Origin: UBA1366 sp047602575
Lineage (GTDB): Bacteria > Bacillota > Clostridia > Oscillospirales > Ruminococcaceae
DNA length: 64,000 nt
Assembly (NCBI GenBank): GCA_047602575.1
Contig: JASGGY010000003.1
Location: 1,054,001 to 1,118,000, forward strand
Direction: 5' to 3'
Shown: in pieces, positions 34,674 to 43,649 of the stretch
Numbering within the stretch: the first letter of the stretch is position 1
How the letters are laid out: the number at the start of each line of letters is the position of its first letter
Made by a program: the position numbers and the translations under genes
The notes under the pieces: generated by a model
Told to the model about the DNA's origin: nothing
What the model saw: only the letters and a program-made list of their open reading frames with translations
Databases searched by the model: none

Positions 34674-36029
34674 TCAGCCGTCCCGCTCCGCGGGCAGCCG
34701 CTTGAAATACACAAGAAAATCAATCGCCACCATCACCGCGCAAACCAACCAGATTGCCGGCTCTAAAATACAGATCCCGAAATACCCCAGCCGCGGCGCG
34801 ATCCATTCCGCGCCCAGCACCTTGCCCGCCAGCTCGATGCCGCTTGCAGACAACGGAACGAGCTTGCGCCCGATGCCCTGCAAGCTGCTGCGCAACACAA
34901 GCAGGACACTCAGCACAAAGAAAAACGGGATGTTGATGGTGATGTATTGCACCGCCGCGGAAACCACAGCCGCCGCCTTCGTGCCGGTGAGTGCGATGAC
35001 GATTGCCTTTCCGCCAAAAAGCACCACGATGATGGAAACCGCACTCCACGCGAAGGAAATCAGCACCGCCGCCGCCACGCCCTTTTTCACGCGCGCGATT
35101 TTTCCAGCGCCGTAGTTCTGCCCCGCAAACGTTGCCGCTGACATACAGAAGGTTCCTAGCGGTAGCATGAAAATGTCGTCGATTTTCCGCGCGGCGGTGT
35201 GGGCGGTGATGATGGAGGTTCCGCACAGGTTGACCGCGCGCTGCAAAACCACCGATCCCACCGACACAATCGCCAGCATCAGCCCCATCGACAAGCCCGT
35301 TGTCACAAGCTCCGAAATCAGATAGCGATCCGCCGTCAGCGCCGCGCGCGAGAATTGCAGCTCCGGCGCTTTTTTATGCACATACAGCGCGCACAGCACC
35401 ACCGAAACCGCCTGTGCAATCACCGTTGCACAGGCAGCACCCCCGATGCCAAGCCCGAGGAATTTCACAAACAGCACCACCAGCACAATGTTCACCGCCG
35501 TTGACGCAACCAGCGTGTAGAGCGGCGCTTTGCTGTTTCCGACCGCGCGCAGCATACCAGCATACATATTATAGAACATCGTCACCACGGAAAATGCAAG
35601 AATAATCCGGAGATACAGCAGCGACCCGCCGATGATTTCCTCCGGCGTGTCAAGAAAGCGCAGCAGCGGCTCGATGCCCAGCAGACTGATGAGCGTGAGC
35701 GCCGCTGAAGTCGCGGCGGTCAGAACATAAATCAGCGCCACCGTGCGCTTCATCTGCGCGGCGTCCTTTCTGCCATAGGCGCGGGCGAGGACGACGGAAA
35801 ACCCGCTTGTGATTCCGCCCGCAAAGCCTAAGATCAGCCCGAACACCGCCGCCGTCGCGCCGATTGCCGCAAGGGATGCGTTGCCCAGAACGTGCCCGAT
35901 CACCGCGGTATCCACCACATTGTACATCTGCTGAAAAATATTGCCGACGAGAATCGGCAGCGCGAACAGCATGATCAGCCGCACGGGCGAGCCGGTTGTC
36001 ATATCGCCGGTAAAGCGCGTTCGTTTCAT
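34674..36029 (-). CDS. MATE-family efflux transporter
   Basis: 451 residues with about 12 hydrophobic segments in two halves, as in MATE (NorM/DinF) exporters, which expel drugs or metabolites using sodium or proton gradients. The N-terminal GSPVRLIMLFALPILVGNIFQQMYN and the second-half EL..TGLSMGLM blocks are characteristic. It also resembles the VmrA subgroup. Start ATG 36029, GGAG seven bases upstream. No substrate can be inferred. Confidence 0.9.
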   Translation of the reverse strand: MKRTRFTGDMTTGSPVRLIMLFALPILVGNIFQQMYNVVDTAVIGHVLGNASLAAIGATAAVFGLILGFAGGITSGFSVVLARAYGRKDAAQMKRTVALIYVLTAATSAALTLISLLGIEPLLRFLDTPEEIIGGSLLYLRIILAFSVVTMFYNMYAGMLRAVGNSKAPLYTLVASTAVNIVLVVLFVKFLGLGIGGAACATVIAQAVSVVLCALYVHKKAPELQFSRAALTADRYLISELVTTGLSMGLMLAIVSVGSVVLQRAVNLCGTSIITAHTAARKIDDIFMLPLGTFCMSAATFAGQNYGAGKIARVKKGVAAAVLISFAWSAVSIIVVLFGGKAIVIALTGTKAAAVVSAAVQYITINIPFFFVLSVLLVLRSSLQGIGRKLVPLSASGIELAGKVLGAEWIAPRLGYFGICILEPAIWLVCAVMVAIDFLVYFKRLPAERDG

Positions 36030-36134
36030 AAATCACTCCGTTGGCTTTCGGGTTGTGGTTTGCATGCGTATTTATTATAATGGCGTTGTGCGGCAAATGT
36101 CAATTGCCGTTGTGAAAATGCTTTGTGAACGGTG

Positions 36135-36506
36135 TTATCCTCGGTAGGCGATTGCGTCGAGCTGAACCTGCAAACCGGTTTCGCCACCGCTGTGCGCAAA
36201 TTCGGTCGCGATGGTTTTCCGCGCGGGGTATTTTCCGTTGAAACGCGCCTTGAACACCTTTTCCATGGTCGGAATGTTCCACGGGTCGCGCATCAGCACA
36301 TCCACCTTCACCACGTGCTGAAGCGTCAGCCCGACGGCGTTCAGGCGACTTTCGAGGTTATCGAGCGCGCCGTTGACCTGCGCTTCCACGGATTGACCGA
36401 CATTTCCCACGCAAAAGGTGAGAAACACAAAGTCCCCCGCTTCCACGATCTCGGAATACGCATATTCCTGCGCCGATTCTTTGTTCAGGCTGAGCCGGTT
36501 GATCAT
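36135..36506 (-). CDS. RidA-family protein
   Basis: 123 residues from ATG 36506 (GGAGG nine bases upstream). RidA/YjgF proteins hydrolyse reactive enamine/imine intermediates. Patterns seen: the N-terminal YSEIVEAGDFVFLTFCVGN, QVNGALDNLESRLNAVGLTLQHVVKVDVLM, and the C-terminal LQVQLDAIAYRG. The canonical catalytic Arg region (here FNGKYPARKTIAT) aligns well; the final Gly-Val-x-x-E of RidA-type enzymes is replaced by an aspartate-containing end, so it may belong to another Rid subfamily. Confidence 0.85.
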   Translation of the reverse strand: MINRLSLNKESAQEYAYSEIVEAGDFVFLTFCVGNVGQSVEAQVNGALDNLESRLNAVGLTLQHVVKVDVLMRDPWNIPTMEKVFKARFNGKYPARKTIATEFAHSGGETGLQVQLDAIAYRG

Positions 36507-36668
36507 CGCATAAGTCCTCCCCGTGTTCTCTTTTGACCATGATAGCACGAGGAATTCTGCTAAACAATCGTTCTTTTTTAATGTTTTGTAAATTCCCCCT
36601 TTTCAAAACCGCTGTTTTGTGGTAAACTGGAGAGAGGAAGATTGTCAAACGAAAGGAATTAACCCGAC

Positions 36669-38831
36669 ATGGAAACCATCATTGCGATTCTTGCCAAAGA
36701 ATTAAACCGCCCGACCGAACACATCCGCAACGTCATCACCCTCATCGATGAGGGCAGCACAATCCCCTTCATCGCCCGCTACCGCAAGGAGCAGCACGGA
36801 AGCATGGACGACACCGTCCTGCGCACCCTTTCGGAGCGGCTTGCGTATCTGCGCAATTTAGATGCGCGGCGCAAGGAGGTTCTTGCCGCGATTGAAGCGC
36901 AGGGGAAGCTGACGGAGGAACTTTCCGCCGCTGTTGCCGCCGCGAATACGCTTGCCGAGGTGGAGGATATCTACCGTCCATATAAACAGAAGCGCCGCAC
37001 ACGTGCCACCATTGCCAAAGAAAAAGGGTTAGAGCCGCTGGCACTCACCCTGCTTGAACAGCGCCGCGATATGAAAAAGCCGGAAGAACTTGCCGCCGCT
37101 TACATCGACGCGGAAAAGGGTGTTGAAACGGTGGAGGACGCGCTCGCGGGAGCTTCTGACATTCTTGCGGAGGTGACAGCCGACAGTGCGGACATCCGCC
37201 GCCGGCTGAAAAACTTGTTCCAGATTCGTGGCATCATCGCCGTGAACGCGGCAAAGGAGGAGGATTCGGTATACAGGCTGTATTACGAGTTCAAGCAAGC
37301 GATTTCCCGCATTCAGGGGCATCAGGTGCTTGCGATTAACCGCGGCGAAAAAGAGGAGTTCCTGAAAGTTTCCGCGCAGCTTGACCGGGGCGTTGCGCTG
37401 AACGCGGTGTGGGGCGTTCTGGTAAAGCCCGGCTCGCCCGCGACGGAATTTATAAAAAACGCGGCGGAGGACGGCTACGACCGGCTGCTGTTCCCGTCGC
37501 TTGAACGCGAAATCCGCACCGCTCTCACCGATGCCGCGTCCGATGGTGCGATTCACAATTTTGCACTGAACCTCAAGCCACTGCTCATGCAGCCGCCCGT
37601 CAAAGGGCATATCACCATGGGGCTTGACCCCGGCTTCCGCAACGGCTGCAAGGTCGCGGTGATTGACGGCACGGGCAAGGTGCTGGACACGGCGGTGGTT
37701 TATCCGACAAGCGGCGAGCGGCAGAAGGCCCTTGCCATTGACGCACTCGAAAAGCTGATTAAAAAGCACCGCGTTGAGCACATCGCCATCGGCAACGGCA
37801 CGGCATCCCGCGAAACGGAGCAGATGACCGTGGAGCTGATCACCCGCACGCAGGGGGTAAGCTATATGATTGTCAGCGAAGCGGGCGCGTCGGTTTATTC
37901 CGCGTCAAAGCTGGCGGCGGAGGAATTCCCCGATCTCGACGTCAACATCCGCTCGGCGGTTTCCATCGCCCGCCGGCTGCAGGACCCGCTGGCGGAGCTG
38001 GTGAAAATCGACCCCAAGGCAATCGGCGTGGGGCAATACCAGCACGATATGCCGCAGAAGCGGCTCGACGAATCGCTCTCCGGCGTGGTCGAGGACTGCG
38101 TGAATGCGGTGGGTGTGGATTTAAACACCGCATCGCCGGCGCTTCTGGCGCGCGTTTCGGGGTTGACCAACACCACGGCGAAAAACATTGTTGCTTACCG
38201 TGAGGGCAACGGCGCGTTTGCTTCCCGCAAGCAGCTGCTCAAAGTGCCGAAGCTCGGCCCGAAAGCATATGAGCAGTGCGCGGGCTTCCTGCGCGTGCCG
38301 GAAAGCAAGTCCGTGCTGGACGGCACGGGCGTGCATCCGGAGAGCTATGCGGCGGCGGAGGGTGTGCTTTCGCTATGCGGCTTTACGCTGACGGACGTGG
38401 CGAAAAAGCGCATCGGCGAGCTGCCCGTGCGCCTGAAAGACCGCGGCGAGGAAACGGCGGCGCGGGAATGCGGCGTGGGCATTCCGACCCTGCGCGACAT
38501 CGTGAAGGAATTGCTCAAGCCCGGGCGCGACCCGCGCGACGAGCTGCCCAAGCCCGTCCTGCGCACGGATGTGCTGGACATGAAGGACTTAAAAGCCGGC
38601 ATGGTGCTGACCGGCACGGTGCGCAATGTGATTGACTTCGGCGCGTTTGTGGACATCGGTGTGCATCAGGACGGACTTGTCCATGTTTCGGAAATCGGCG
38701 GAAAATTCATCCGCCACCCCAACGAGGCGCTCTCTGTGGGCGACGTGGTAAAAGTCATCGTGCTCGCGGTTGACGCGCAGAAAAAGCGCATCTCCCTGTC
38801 GATGAAGCAGGTTCCGGAACAGGATAAATAA
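36669..38831 (+). CDS. tex: Tex-family RNA-binding transcription accessory protein
   Basis: 720 residues, full length. Tex binds nucleic acid and is linked to transcription and ribosome function. N-terminal helical region (1-200), YqgF-like RNase H fold at about 318-440 (MGLDPGFRNGCKVAVID), helix-hairpin-helix repeats at about 480-560 (GVDLNTASPALLARVSGL and YREGNGAFASRKQLLKVPKLGPKAYEQCAGFLR, in parts) and a C-terminal S1 domain at about 643-712 (TGTVRNVIDFGAFVDIGV). All parts are continuous. Confidence 0.95.
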   Translation: METIIAILAKELNRPTEHIRNVITLIDEGSTIPFIARYRKEQHGSMDDTVLRTLSERLAYLRNLDARRKEVLAAIEAQGKLTEELSAAVAAANTLAEVEDIYRPYKQKRRTRATIAKEKGLEPLALTLLEQRRDMKKPEELAAAYIDAEKGVETVEDALAGASDILAEVTADSADIRRRLKNLFQIRGIIAVNAAKEEDSVYRLYYEFKQAISRIQGHQVLAINRGEKEEFLKVSAQLDRGVALNAVWGVLVKPGSPATEFIKNAAEDGYDRLLFPSLEREIRTALTDAASDGAIHNFALNLKPLLMQPPVKGHITMGLDPGFRNGCKVAVIDGTGKVLDTAVVYPTSGERQKALAIDALEKLIKKHRVEHIAIGNGTASRETEQMTVELITRTQGVSYMIVSEAGASVYSASKLAAEEFPDLDVNIRSAVSIARRLQDPLAELVKIDPKAIGVGQYQHDMPQKRLDESLSGVVEDCVNAVGVDLNTASPALLARVSGLTNTTAKNIVAYREGNGAFASRKQLLKVPKLGPKAYEQCAGFLRVPESKSVLDGTGVHPESYAAAEGVLSLCGFTLTDVAKKRIGELPVRLKDRGEETAARECGVGIPTLRDIVKELLKPGRDPRDELPKPVLRTDVLDMKDLKAGMVLTGTVRNVIDFGAFVDIGVHQDGLVHVSEIGGKFIRHPNEALSVGDVVKVIVLAVDAQKKRISLSMKQVPEQDK

Positions 38832-38854
38832 CCGCGGCAAAGGAGGAATCCGCC

Positions 38855-39737
38855 ATGCGCGTTCCGCGGAAGCCCACCACCCTCAATGAGAAGCTCGGGA
38901 TTGCGGCGTTGTGGTTCATCGGCATCCACATCGTGCTGTCCGTGCTCGTCTTCGGCGCGATTGTCTTCGGATGCTGGAAGCTGCTTACTTCCTGCAGCGA
39001 ATGGCAGACTAACCGCCACCGCCAAGGCGTTCACATCGAAAACGAATACCTCCTCCCCGCCGCGCACGAAACCCGCACCGCGGGGGAACTGACCTTTACC
39101 TCCTGTTTCACGCTCAAAGACGGGTATGTGGTTGAGGATGCAGCCGGCAACACGGTGGTGCTTGAGGACGTTCAGGCAACGCCGTCGCTGTCCGGCATCC
39201 GCTGCCGTCTGCTGGTTGACACCGCCGGCAACCTGCTCGACAAACAGGAGTGCGACTGCGGGTACACCTCGGATGAATTCAGCATCTATACCTATTCCCA
39301 AATCATCTTCTATACCGACGATTACGCTTTGCCCCTCTCGCTGACCGATGGTACGGCGCTCAAACAAAACGCTGCCGTCTGCTGGCGCGGCGACAAAGAT
39401 CCCGTGTTTGCGTACGATACTGCGAGCGGTGCTTATCTGGGCGAAATCGCGCCGTTTGCTTTTTCGTTATCCGGATCCCGTTGCGGCAAGCACAACCGTG
39501 CCCAGTGCGTCTGACAGGGAACTTGCTTATTTTCAGCAAACCTATCCCGATGCCGTACGTGTGACGGATGACCTGCTGTATGTGGAAAAGAACGACAAAT
39601 GGTATTTTTTCTCCATTCATGACAAAAGCCTGACCGGCTCGCCGTTTCAGGGAAAGTACGTTCAGCTGCGCGGCGATGTGTTGGTTGCGAATGGCGTGGT
39701 GTGGAAAATCGGCGAAGAAACGGACGGCGCTTCATAA
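38855..39737 (+). pseudogene. Membrane protein of unknown function, frameshifted
   Basis: ATG 38855 with AAAGGAGG eight bases upstream, in the tex operon (23-bp gap). One transmembrane segment at about residues 20-45, then a beta-rich outer domain. At about 39466 an extra T changes the frame; removing it gives PFAFSYPDPVAA and leads into the second part, which ends at 39737. An intact product would be about 293 residues. Unrecognised family. All six interrupted genes in this window show the same single-base type of break. Confidence 0.7.
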
Positions 39738-39773
39738 GCCGTACAGCCGCACTTTGTAAATTTCATGTGAATC

Positions 39774-39806
39774 AAAAAGGGAAGCTTTTGCTGCTTCCCT
39801 TTTTTA
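39774..39806. terminator. Bidirectional terminator
   Basis: AAAAGGGAAGC pairs with GCTTCCCTTTT and is followed by T's; it separates convergent genes. Confidence 0.75.
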
Positions 39807-39810
39807 TATT

Positions 39811-40287
39811 CTATTCATCCTTGGGCGCCTGGCGCTTCACACGGAAATAATACTCGGTCAGCGTATAGTTGCGCGGTTTTCCCCACTTCACGCTTACGCA
39901 CACGATAAAGTCCGTCTGCTCCGCGGGTGGGAGGACGAGGGTCGGTCCGTCGGTGACAAGCACAGCGCCGTCCGCGGAAAGCACCGCATATGTTGCGTTT
40001 CCCGCGGTTTCGCCGGTGAATTCCAGCTCACCGGTAAAGGTATGCGCACCAGCTTTCTGCCGCACGACAGGGATGATGTCCGCAAGCCCCTTGACAACCG
40101 GTCGGTCGCCCGGCTCGGTTTTGCTTTTATATACACGCTCTACGGGATAACCAGAGAGGGTGTGGGTTTTTCCGGCGGCAGTCAGCGTCAAGCTGCCCCG
40201 TGGCGCTTGCGGTGTAAGCGTCGCAAGCGCGTAAATACCGATGGCAACAATAATCAACACCGCAGCCAGAAACGCTCTGCGCACCAT
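39811..40287 (-). CDS. Membrane-anchored protein of unknown function
   Basis: 158 residues. A single N-terminal transmembrane segment (about 5-25) and an outer beta-rich domain with the strands YPVERVYKSKTE and EQTDFIVCVSVKWGKPRNYTLTEYYFRVKR. No family recognised. It lies 32 bp after the glycosyltransferase gene and is probably co-transcribed with it. AAAGGAG lies nine bases before ATG 40287. Confidence 0.6.
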   Translation of the reverse strand: MVRRAFLAAVLIIVAIGIYALATLTPQAPRGSLTLTAAGKTHTLSGYPVERVYKSKTEPGDRPVVKGLADIIPVVRQKAGAHTFTGELEFTGETAGNATYAVLSADGAVLVTDGPTLVLPPAEQTDFIVCVSVKWGKPRNYTLTEYYFRVKRQAPKDE

Positions 40288-40319
40288 GGACTTCGCTCCT
40301 TTCTCCGAAAAGCGGCTTG

Positions 40320-42293
40320 TCAGCGGCGCAGCGAGCGCTCAAAGTCCGCGAGCAGGTATGCCACCGGCTCGCGCATGGATTCGCAGACCGCCAGTGCCGC
40401 TTTGATTGCGCGGATATAGCCGATCTCGTCGCCCTGTGCGCGGCTGTGCAGCGCGATGCCGATGTGATAACCGAACTGGTGCAGGGGCGGCAGAACGCCG
40501 ATATCCTCGGGATTGAGCAGCGCAGGGTTGTAGATGTTGTCCACATAGTCGGCAAGCATGGAACAGAACTGCCCGTAAAGCGCACCCTGTTCCGCGTCGC
40601 CGAGCAGCGGTGCGGTTGTCAGCGCGGTTTCGAGCATGGTGACGGCGAAAAACAGCGCACGGATGCTTTCGGTGAAGCGCTCCGGCGTGCAGTATGCCAG
40701 CATCACCGCGGCATAATCGCCGTGATAGGTGGAGAGAATCGGCGGAATTTCGCGGACAACCTCGTGGCTGAGCCTGCCGGCGAGCGCGGAAATCCCCACG
40801 CCGGTGCGCGCGCACAGCCAGATCGTTTCCGTCAGCCCCTTTGTCCAGTCAAGCCCGTCCGCAAAGCGGCTTAAGCGCTGTTTGAAATCCGCCGCCGGAC
40901 GCGCGCGGAATTCCCCGACCAGCTTCATCAGCGTGACAAACGCGTCGTCCGTTTTTGACGCGGCGACGGCTTCGATGAATTCCGCACTGTCGGGCGACTC
41001 GTAGAACAGCTTTTCCAGAAGCCCGCGGAACAGCGCCAACCGGTCCTGATCGCCGAATGCCGCCGCCCGCGCGAGAAAATCAGTCAGCAGCGTATAATTT
41101 TTCGTCTTTGGGAACACCTCCGCCAGCGTTTCCAGCCCAAGGCGGTACTCAGCGAACTCCAGACCGAGCCAGTCCTGCGAAAGCCATGCCCGCACACTTT
41201 CGTCGGGCTTCCCGTCCGCCGCCAACGCCCGGACATAAAGCCCGCGGTAGTATGTGTGCTGTTTCGCGTCAACCGAGCTGTGCGGGAACAGAATCATCGA
41301 GGCATTGTCAAGCGTACCGCGCAGGTATTTTTCGTAATAATCAAAATACGCTTCCAACGCGCCGCAAACTTCCCTATACCGGTGCAGCTCCCACAAAAGC
41401 TTTCCTTTGACGGCGAACAGCTCACACAGGAACACCAGATCCTTTTTCACCAGTGCGTAAATCTCGTCTAAAAGCGCCAGCGCCTGCTCGAACTCTTTCT
41501 TCCGGTCGTGGTAATGCACGGCGTTATAGAACGCCACAAGCACCTGCGGATCTTTGTTGATATCCGCCTCGCGCGCTGCCTCGAGCGCCTCACGCGCATA
41601 ACGCTGCTTGTCCTCCGCCCCGCGGCAGGAATCAAACATCTGACAGAGATTGCGCAGATTCTTCGGGTTCTTTTTGTAAAATTCCAGCAGCGGCGTCATA
41701 TTGCGGACGCTCTTTTTGACCTTTTCCTCCTCTGTGGCAAACGTATAGCCGTAATGGTGGAGATAGGTCGTGAGCATACAAACCGGCTTTGTCATGGGGA
41801 AAGTTTCGTGGATTTTCCCATGGAAGCAGATCCCCGGCAACATACGGGTGAGCTTGGGCGCGTAAAAATTGGAGTAGGTTTTACTTCCGGCGCTGTGGTA
41901 ATTGCGCGTAATGATAAACGCGGAGTTGTAGCCCGCGCGGCGTGTCGGGATATTGAGCAGATCAACCAGATCGCTGATGTCGTCGCTGAACACCTCGTCC
42001 GCATCCACGAAAAAGAACCATTCGCCCTTGCATTTTTTCAACCCGAAATTCCGCGCCGCGGAGAAATCCCCGATCCAGTCAAAGTGATAAACCCGCTCGG
42101 TATAGCGCTTTGCGATCTCGACGGTGGCGTCAGTTGAGCCGGTATCGACGATGACAAGCTCGCTCGCCACCGCCCCGCGCAGCGCCTGCATACTGCGCAG
42201 GCAGCGGTCAAGGTTGCGCTCCTCGTTTTTGACGATCATCCCGATGGAAAGGATGATGTCATTTCTGACCGCTTCGCCGATTTTTGCTTTCAT
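40320..42293 (-). CDS. Family 2 glycosyltransferase with TPR-like C-terminus
   Basis: 657 residues from ATG 42293 (GGAG six bases upstream); the frame extends upstream through a repeat. The N-terminal 230 residues are a GT2 domain: LSIGMIVKNEERNLDRCLRSM, VIVDTGSTDATVEIA, and the metal-binding FFVDADEVF. The C-terminal 400 residues are helical with TPR-like spacing. Enzymes of this build transfer a sugar to proteins or polysaccharides; position next to the flagellar cluster makes flagellin or wall glycosylation possible, but no flagellin gene is here to test it. Confidence 0.85.
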   Translation of the reverse strand: MKAKIGEAVRNDIILSIGMIVKNEERNLDRCLRSMQALRGAVASELVIVDTGSTDATVEIAKRYTERVYHFDWIGDFSAARNFGLKKCKGEWFFFVDADEVFSDDISDLVDLLNIPTRRAGYNSAFIITRNYHSAGSKTYSNFYAPKLTRMLPGICFHGKIHETFPMTKPVCMLTTYLHHYGYTFATEEEKVKKSVRNMTPLLEFYKKNPKNLRNLCQMFDSCRGAEDKQRYAREALEAAREADINKDPQVLVAFYNAVHYHDRKKEFEQALALLDEIYALVKKDLVFLCELFAVKGKLLWELHRYREVCGALEAYFDYYEKYLRGTLDNASMILFPHSSVDAKQHTYYRGLYVRALAADGKPDESVRAWLSQDWLGLEFAEYRLGLETLAEVFPKTKNYTLLTDFLARAAAFGDQDRLALFRGLLEKLFYESPDSAEFIEAVAASKTDDAFVTLMKLVGEFRARPAADFKQRLSRFADGLDWTKGLTETIWLCARTGVGISALAGRLSHEVVREIPPILSTYHGDYAAVMLAYCTPERFTESIRALFFAVTMLETALTTAPLLGDAEQGALYGQFCSMLADYVDNIYNPALLNPEDIGVLPPLHQFGYHIGIALHSRAQGDEIGYIRAIKAALAVCESMREPVAYLLADFERSLRR

Positions 42294-42315
42294 GTGCCGC
42301 TCCGTTTCCGCGCGC

Positions 42316-42417
42316 GGACTCCCGCTGCGCTGTATGTGATGAGAGAACCCGAGATTATCGCCTTTGATGATTGGGATTTGACGGGACTCCCGCTGCGCTG
42401 TATGTGATGAGAGAACC
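42316..42417. repeat. 34-bp direct duplication
   Basis: An identical 34-base unit, beginning GGACTCCCGCTGCGC, occurs at 42316-42349 and 42384-42417, ending where dispersed repeat copy C begins. Part of the 492-bp gene-free gap 42294-42785. Confidence 0.75.
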
Positions 42418-42560
42418 TTCAGACCTTTTGTCAGGGGGCGTTGCCCCCCAACACCCCTCACCAAAGGGTACAAGTATCCTTTGGAAACCCATTGTTTTGT
42501 GGTTTATACTTTGCTATTCTTTGCAACTTTGTGTTCAACTGCTGGTTTGTGATTTCAGCG
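42410..42560 (+). repeat. Dispersed intergenic repeat, copy C
   Basis: Homologous to copies A and B; core palindrome at 42461-42484 with one mismatch, and a GGGGGCG...GCCCCCC hairpin at about 42434-42449. Confidence 0.75.
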
Positions 42561-42702
42561 AAACGCTCAAAAATCGTGTATACATTTTTTCTTCAGTCTA
42601 TGAAATGTTTGCATCTCTTTTATTCTATACCAATTCACAAAATAAATCAAGGGTAGCCGCGGAATTTGTCGTAATTTCCAGAGAAAAAAACGCATTCGGG
42701 TG

Positions 42703-42729
42703 TTGAATTCTTGCGCGATGAGCCGATAC
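42703..42729 (+). promoter_or_regulatory. Candidate sigma-28 (FliA/SigD) promoter of the flgM operon
   Basis: TTGA, 15-base spacer, GCCGATAC (42722-42729), close to the sigma-28 -10 consensus GCCGATAA. It lies 57 bases before the flgM start. The same arrangement stands before fliD (48922-48948). Confidence 0.6.
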
Positions 42730-42785
42730 TGTATAATAGGAAAAATATTCGTATTGATTGATGTTTGATAGAAGGAGTGGATTCT

Positions 42786-43088
42786 ATGGACGTTCGCTTA
42801 AACGCATTGCATCATTACGCGAACACCGGCAGTGTCGCAAAGCTTTCCCCCGAAAAAGCGCAGACCCCGACAGCGCAAACGCGGGAAGCAAAGACCGATA
42901 CGGTGTCTTTCAGCGCGGGTGCGGCGGGAAACCGCGAGGTGTCCGGCGTCTGTGCCGGCATCCGTGCCGACCTTGACGGCTTGAGTTCCCCCGACCGCGT
43001 GGCACAGATCAAGGCGCAGGTCGCAAACGGCAGCTATGTCGTTTCCGCGGATGATGTCGCCGCGGCGGTACTGAGCCGCTTCGCATAA
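42786..43088 (+). CDS. flgM: Anti-sigma-28 factor FlgM
   Basis: 100 residues from ATG 42786 (GAAGGAG eight bases upstream). The C-terminal half carries the FlgM pattern RVAQIKAQVANGSYVVSADDVAAAVL, the sigma-28-binding helices; the N-terminal part is disordered and low-complexity, as usual. It holds the late-flagellar sigma factor inactive until the hook is complete. First gene of the cluster, with flgN next (36-bp gap). Confidence 0.92.
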   Translation: MDVRLNALHHYANTGSVAKLSPEKAQTPTAQTREAKTDTVSFSAGAAGNREVSGVCAGIRADLDGLSSPDRVAQIKAQVANGSYVVSADDVAAAVLSRFA

Positions 43089-43124
43089 CCGATTTATCGC
43101 AAAACCACAGGAGGAGGCAGCTTC

Positions 43125-43577
43125 ATGAGGAAGCTCGTGTCGGATATGACTTATTATACGTTTATGTTAAACTACACCGCGTTTTTTGAAACCGTTCGGG
43201 AACAGGAAAAAGAAAAGCTCGAAGCGATTCTTTCCAACGACCTGCCCCGCATCCGCGCCGCACTGAACGCGCAGCAGCTTCTGCTGAAAAAAATCGAGAG
43301 CATGGAGGCGCAGCGTCTTGCGCTCCAGACCGAGCTTGGGCTTGAGGGGAAAAATCTGCGCGAAACCGCACAGGCTTTTTACGGCGACGAAAAGCGCAGC
43401 ATCTTTGAGCTTGGCATCCGGCTTGACCGGATTGTGAAAAGCATCCAGTATTTCAACAAAAAATCCCTCGAAATCGCCGATAAGCAAATGCAGTTCTACG
43501 GCGAGGACGATTCCTCTTACGATGCAAAGGGAAAGCCGGGACGCAGCAAATCCGGCTTGTTCAGCTCGGAGGCATAA
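43125..43577 (+). CDS. flgN: Flagellar chaperone FlgN
   Basis: 150 residues, all-helical with heptad-like patterning (about 10-110), the profile of FlgN, the export chaperone of hook-filament junction proteins FlgK and FlgL. Place directly between flgM and flgK supports it. GAGGAGG lies eight bases before ATG 43125. Similarity of FlgN proteins is low, so the name leans on context. Confidence 0.8.
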   Translation: MRKLVSDMTYYTFMLNYTAFFETVREQEKEKLEAILSNDLPRIRAALNAQQLLLKKIESMEAQRLALQTELGLEGKNLRETAQAFYGDEKRSIFELGIRLDRIVKSIQYFNKKSLEIADKQMQFYGEDDSSYDAKGKPGRSKSGLFSSEA

Positions 43578-43649
43578 CGGCGAATTCCCCGCGCACAGCC
43601 CGAACACCGCTGCGCAGGGGAGTGCACAACCGATGAAAGGAAATGAACG

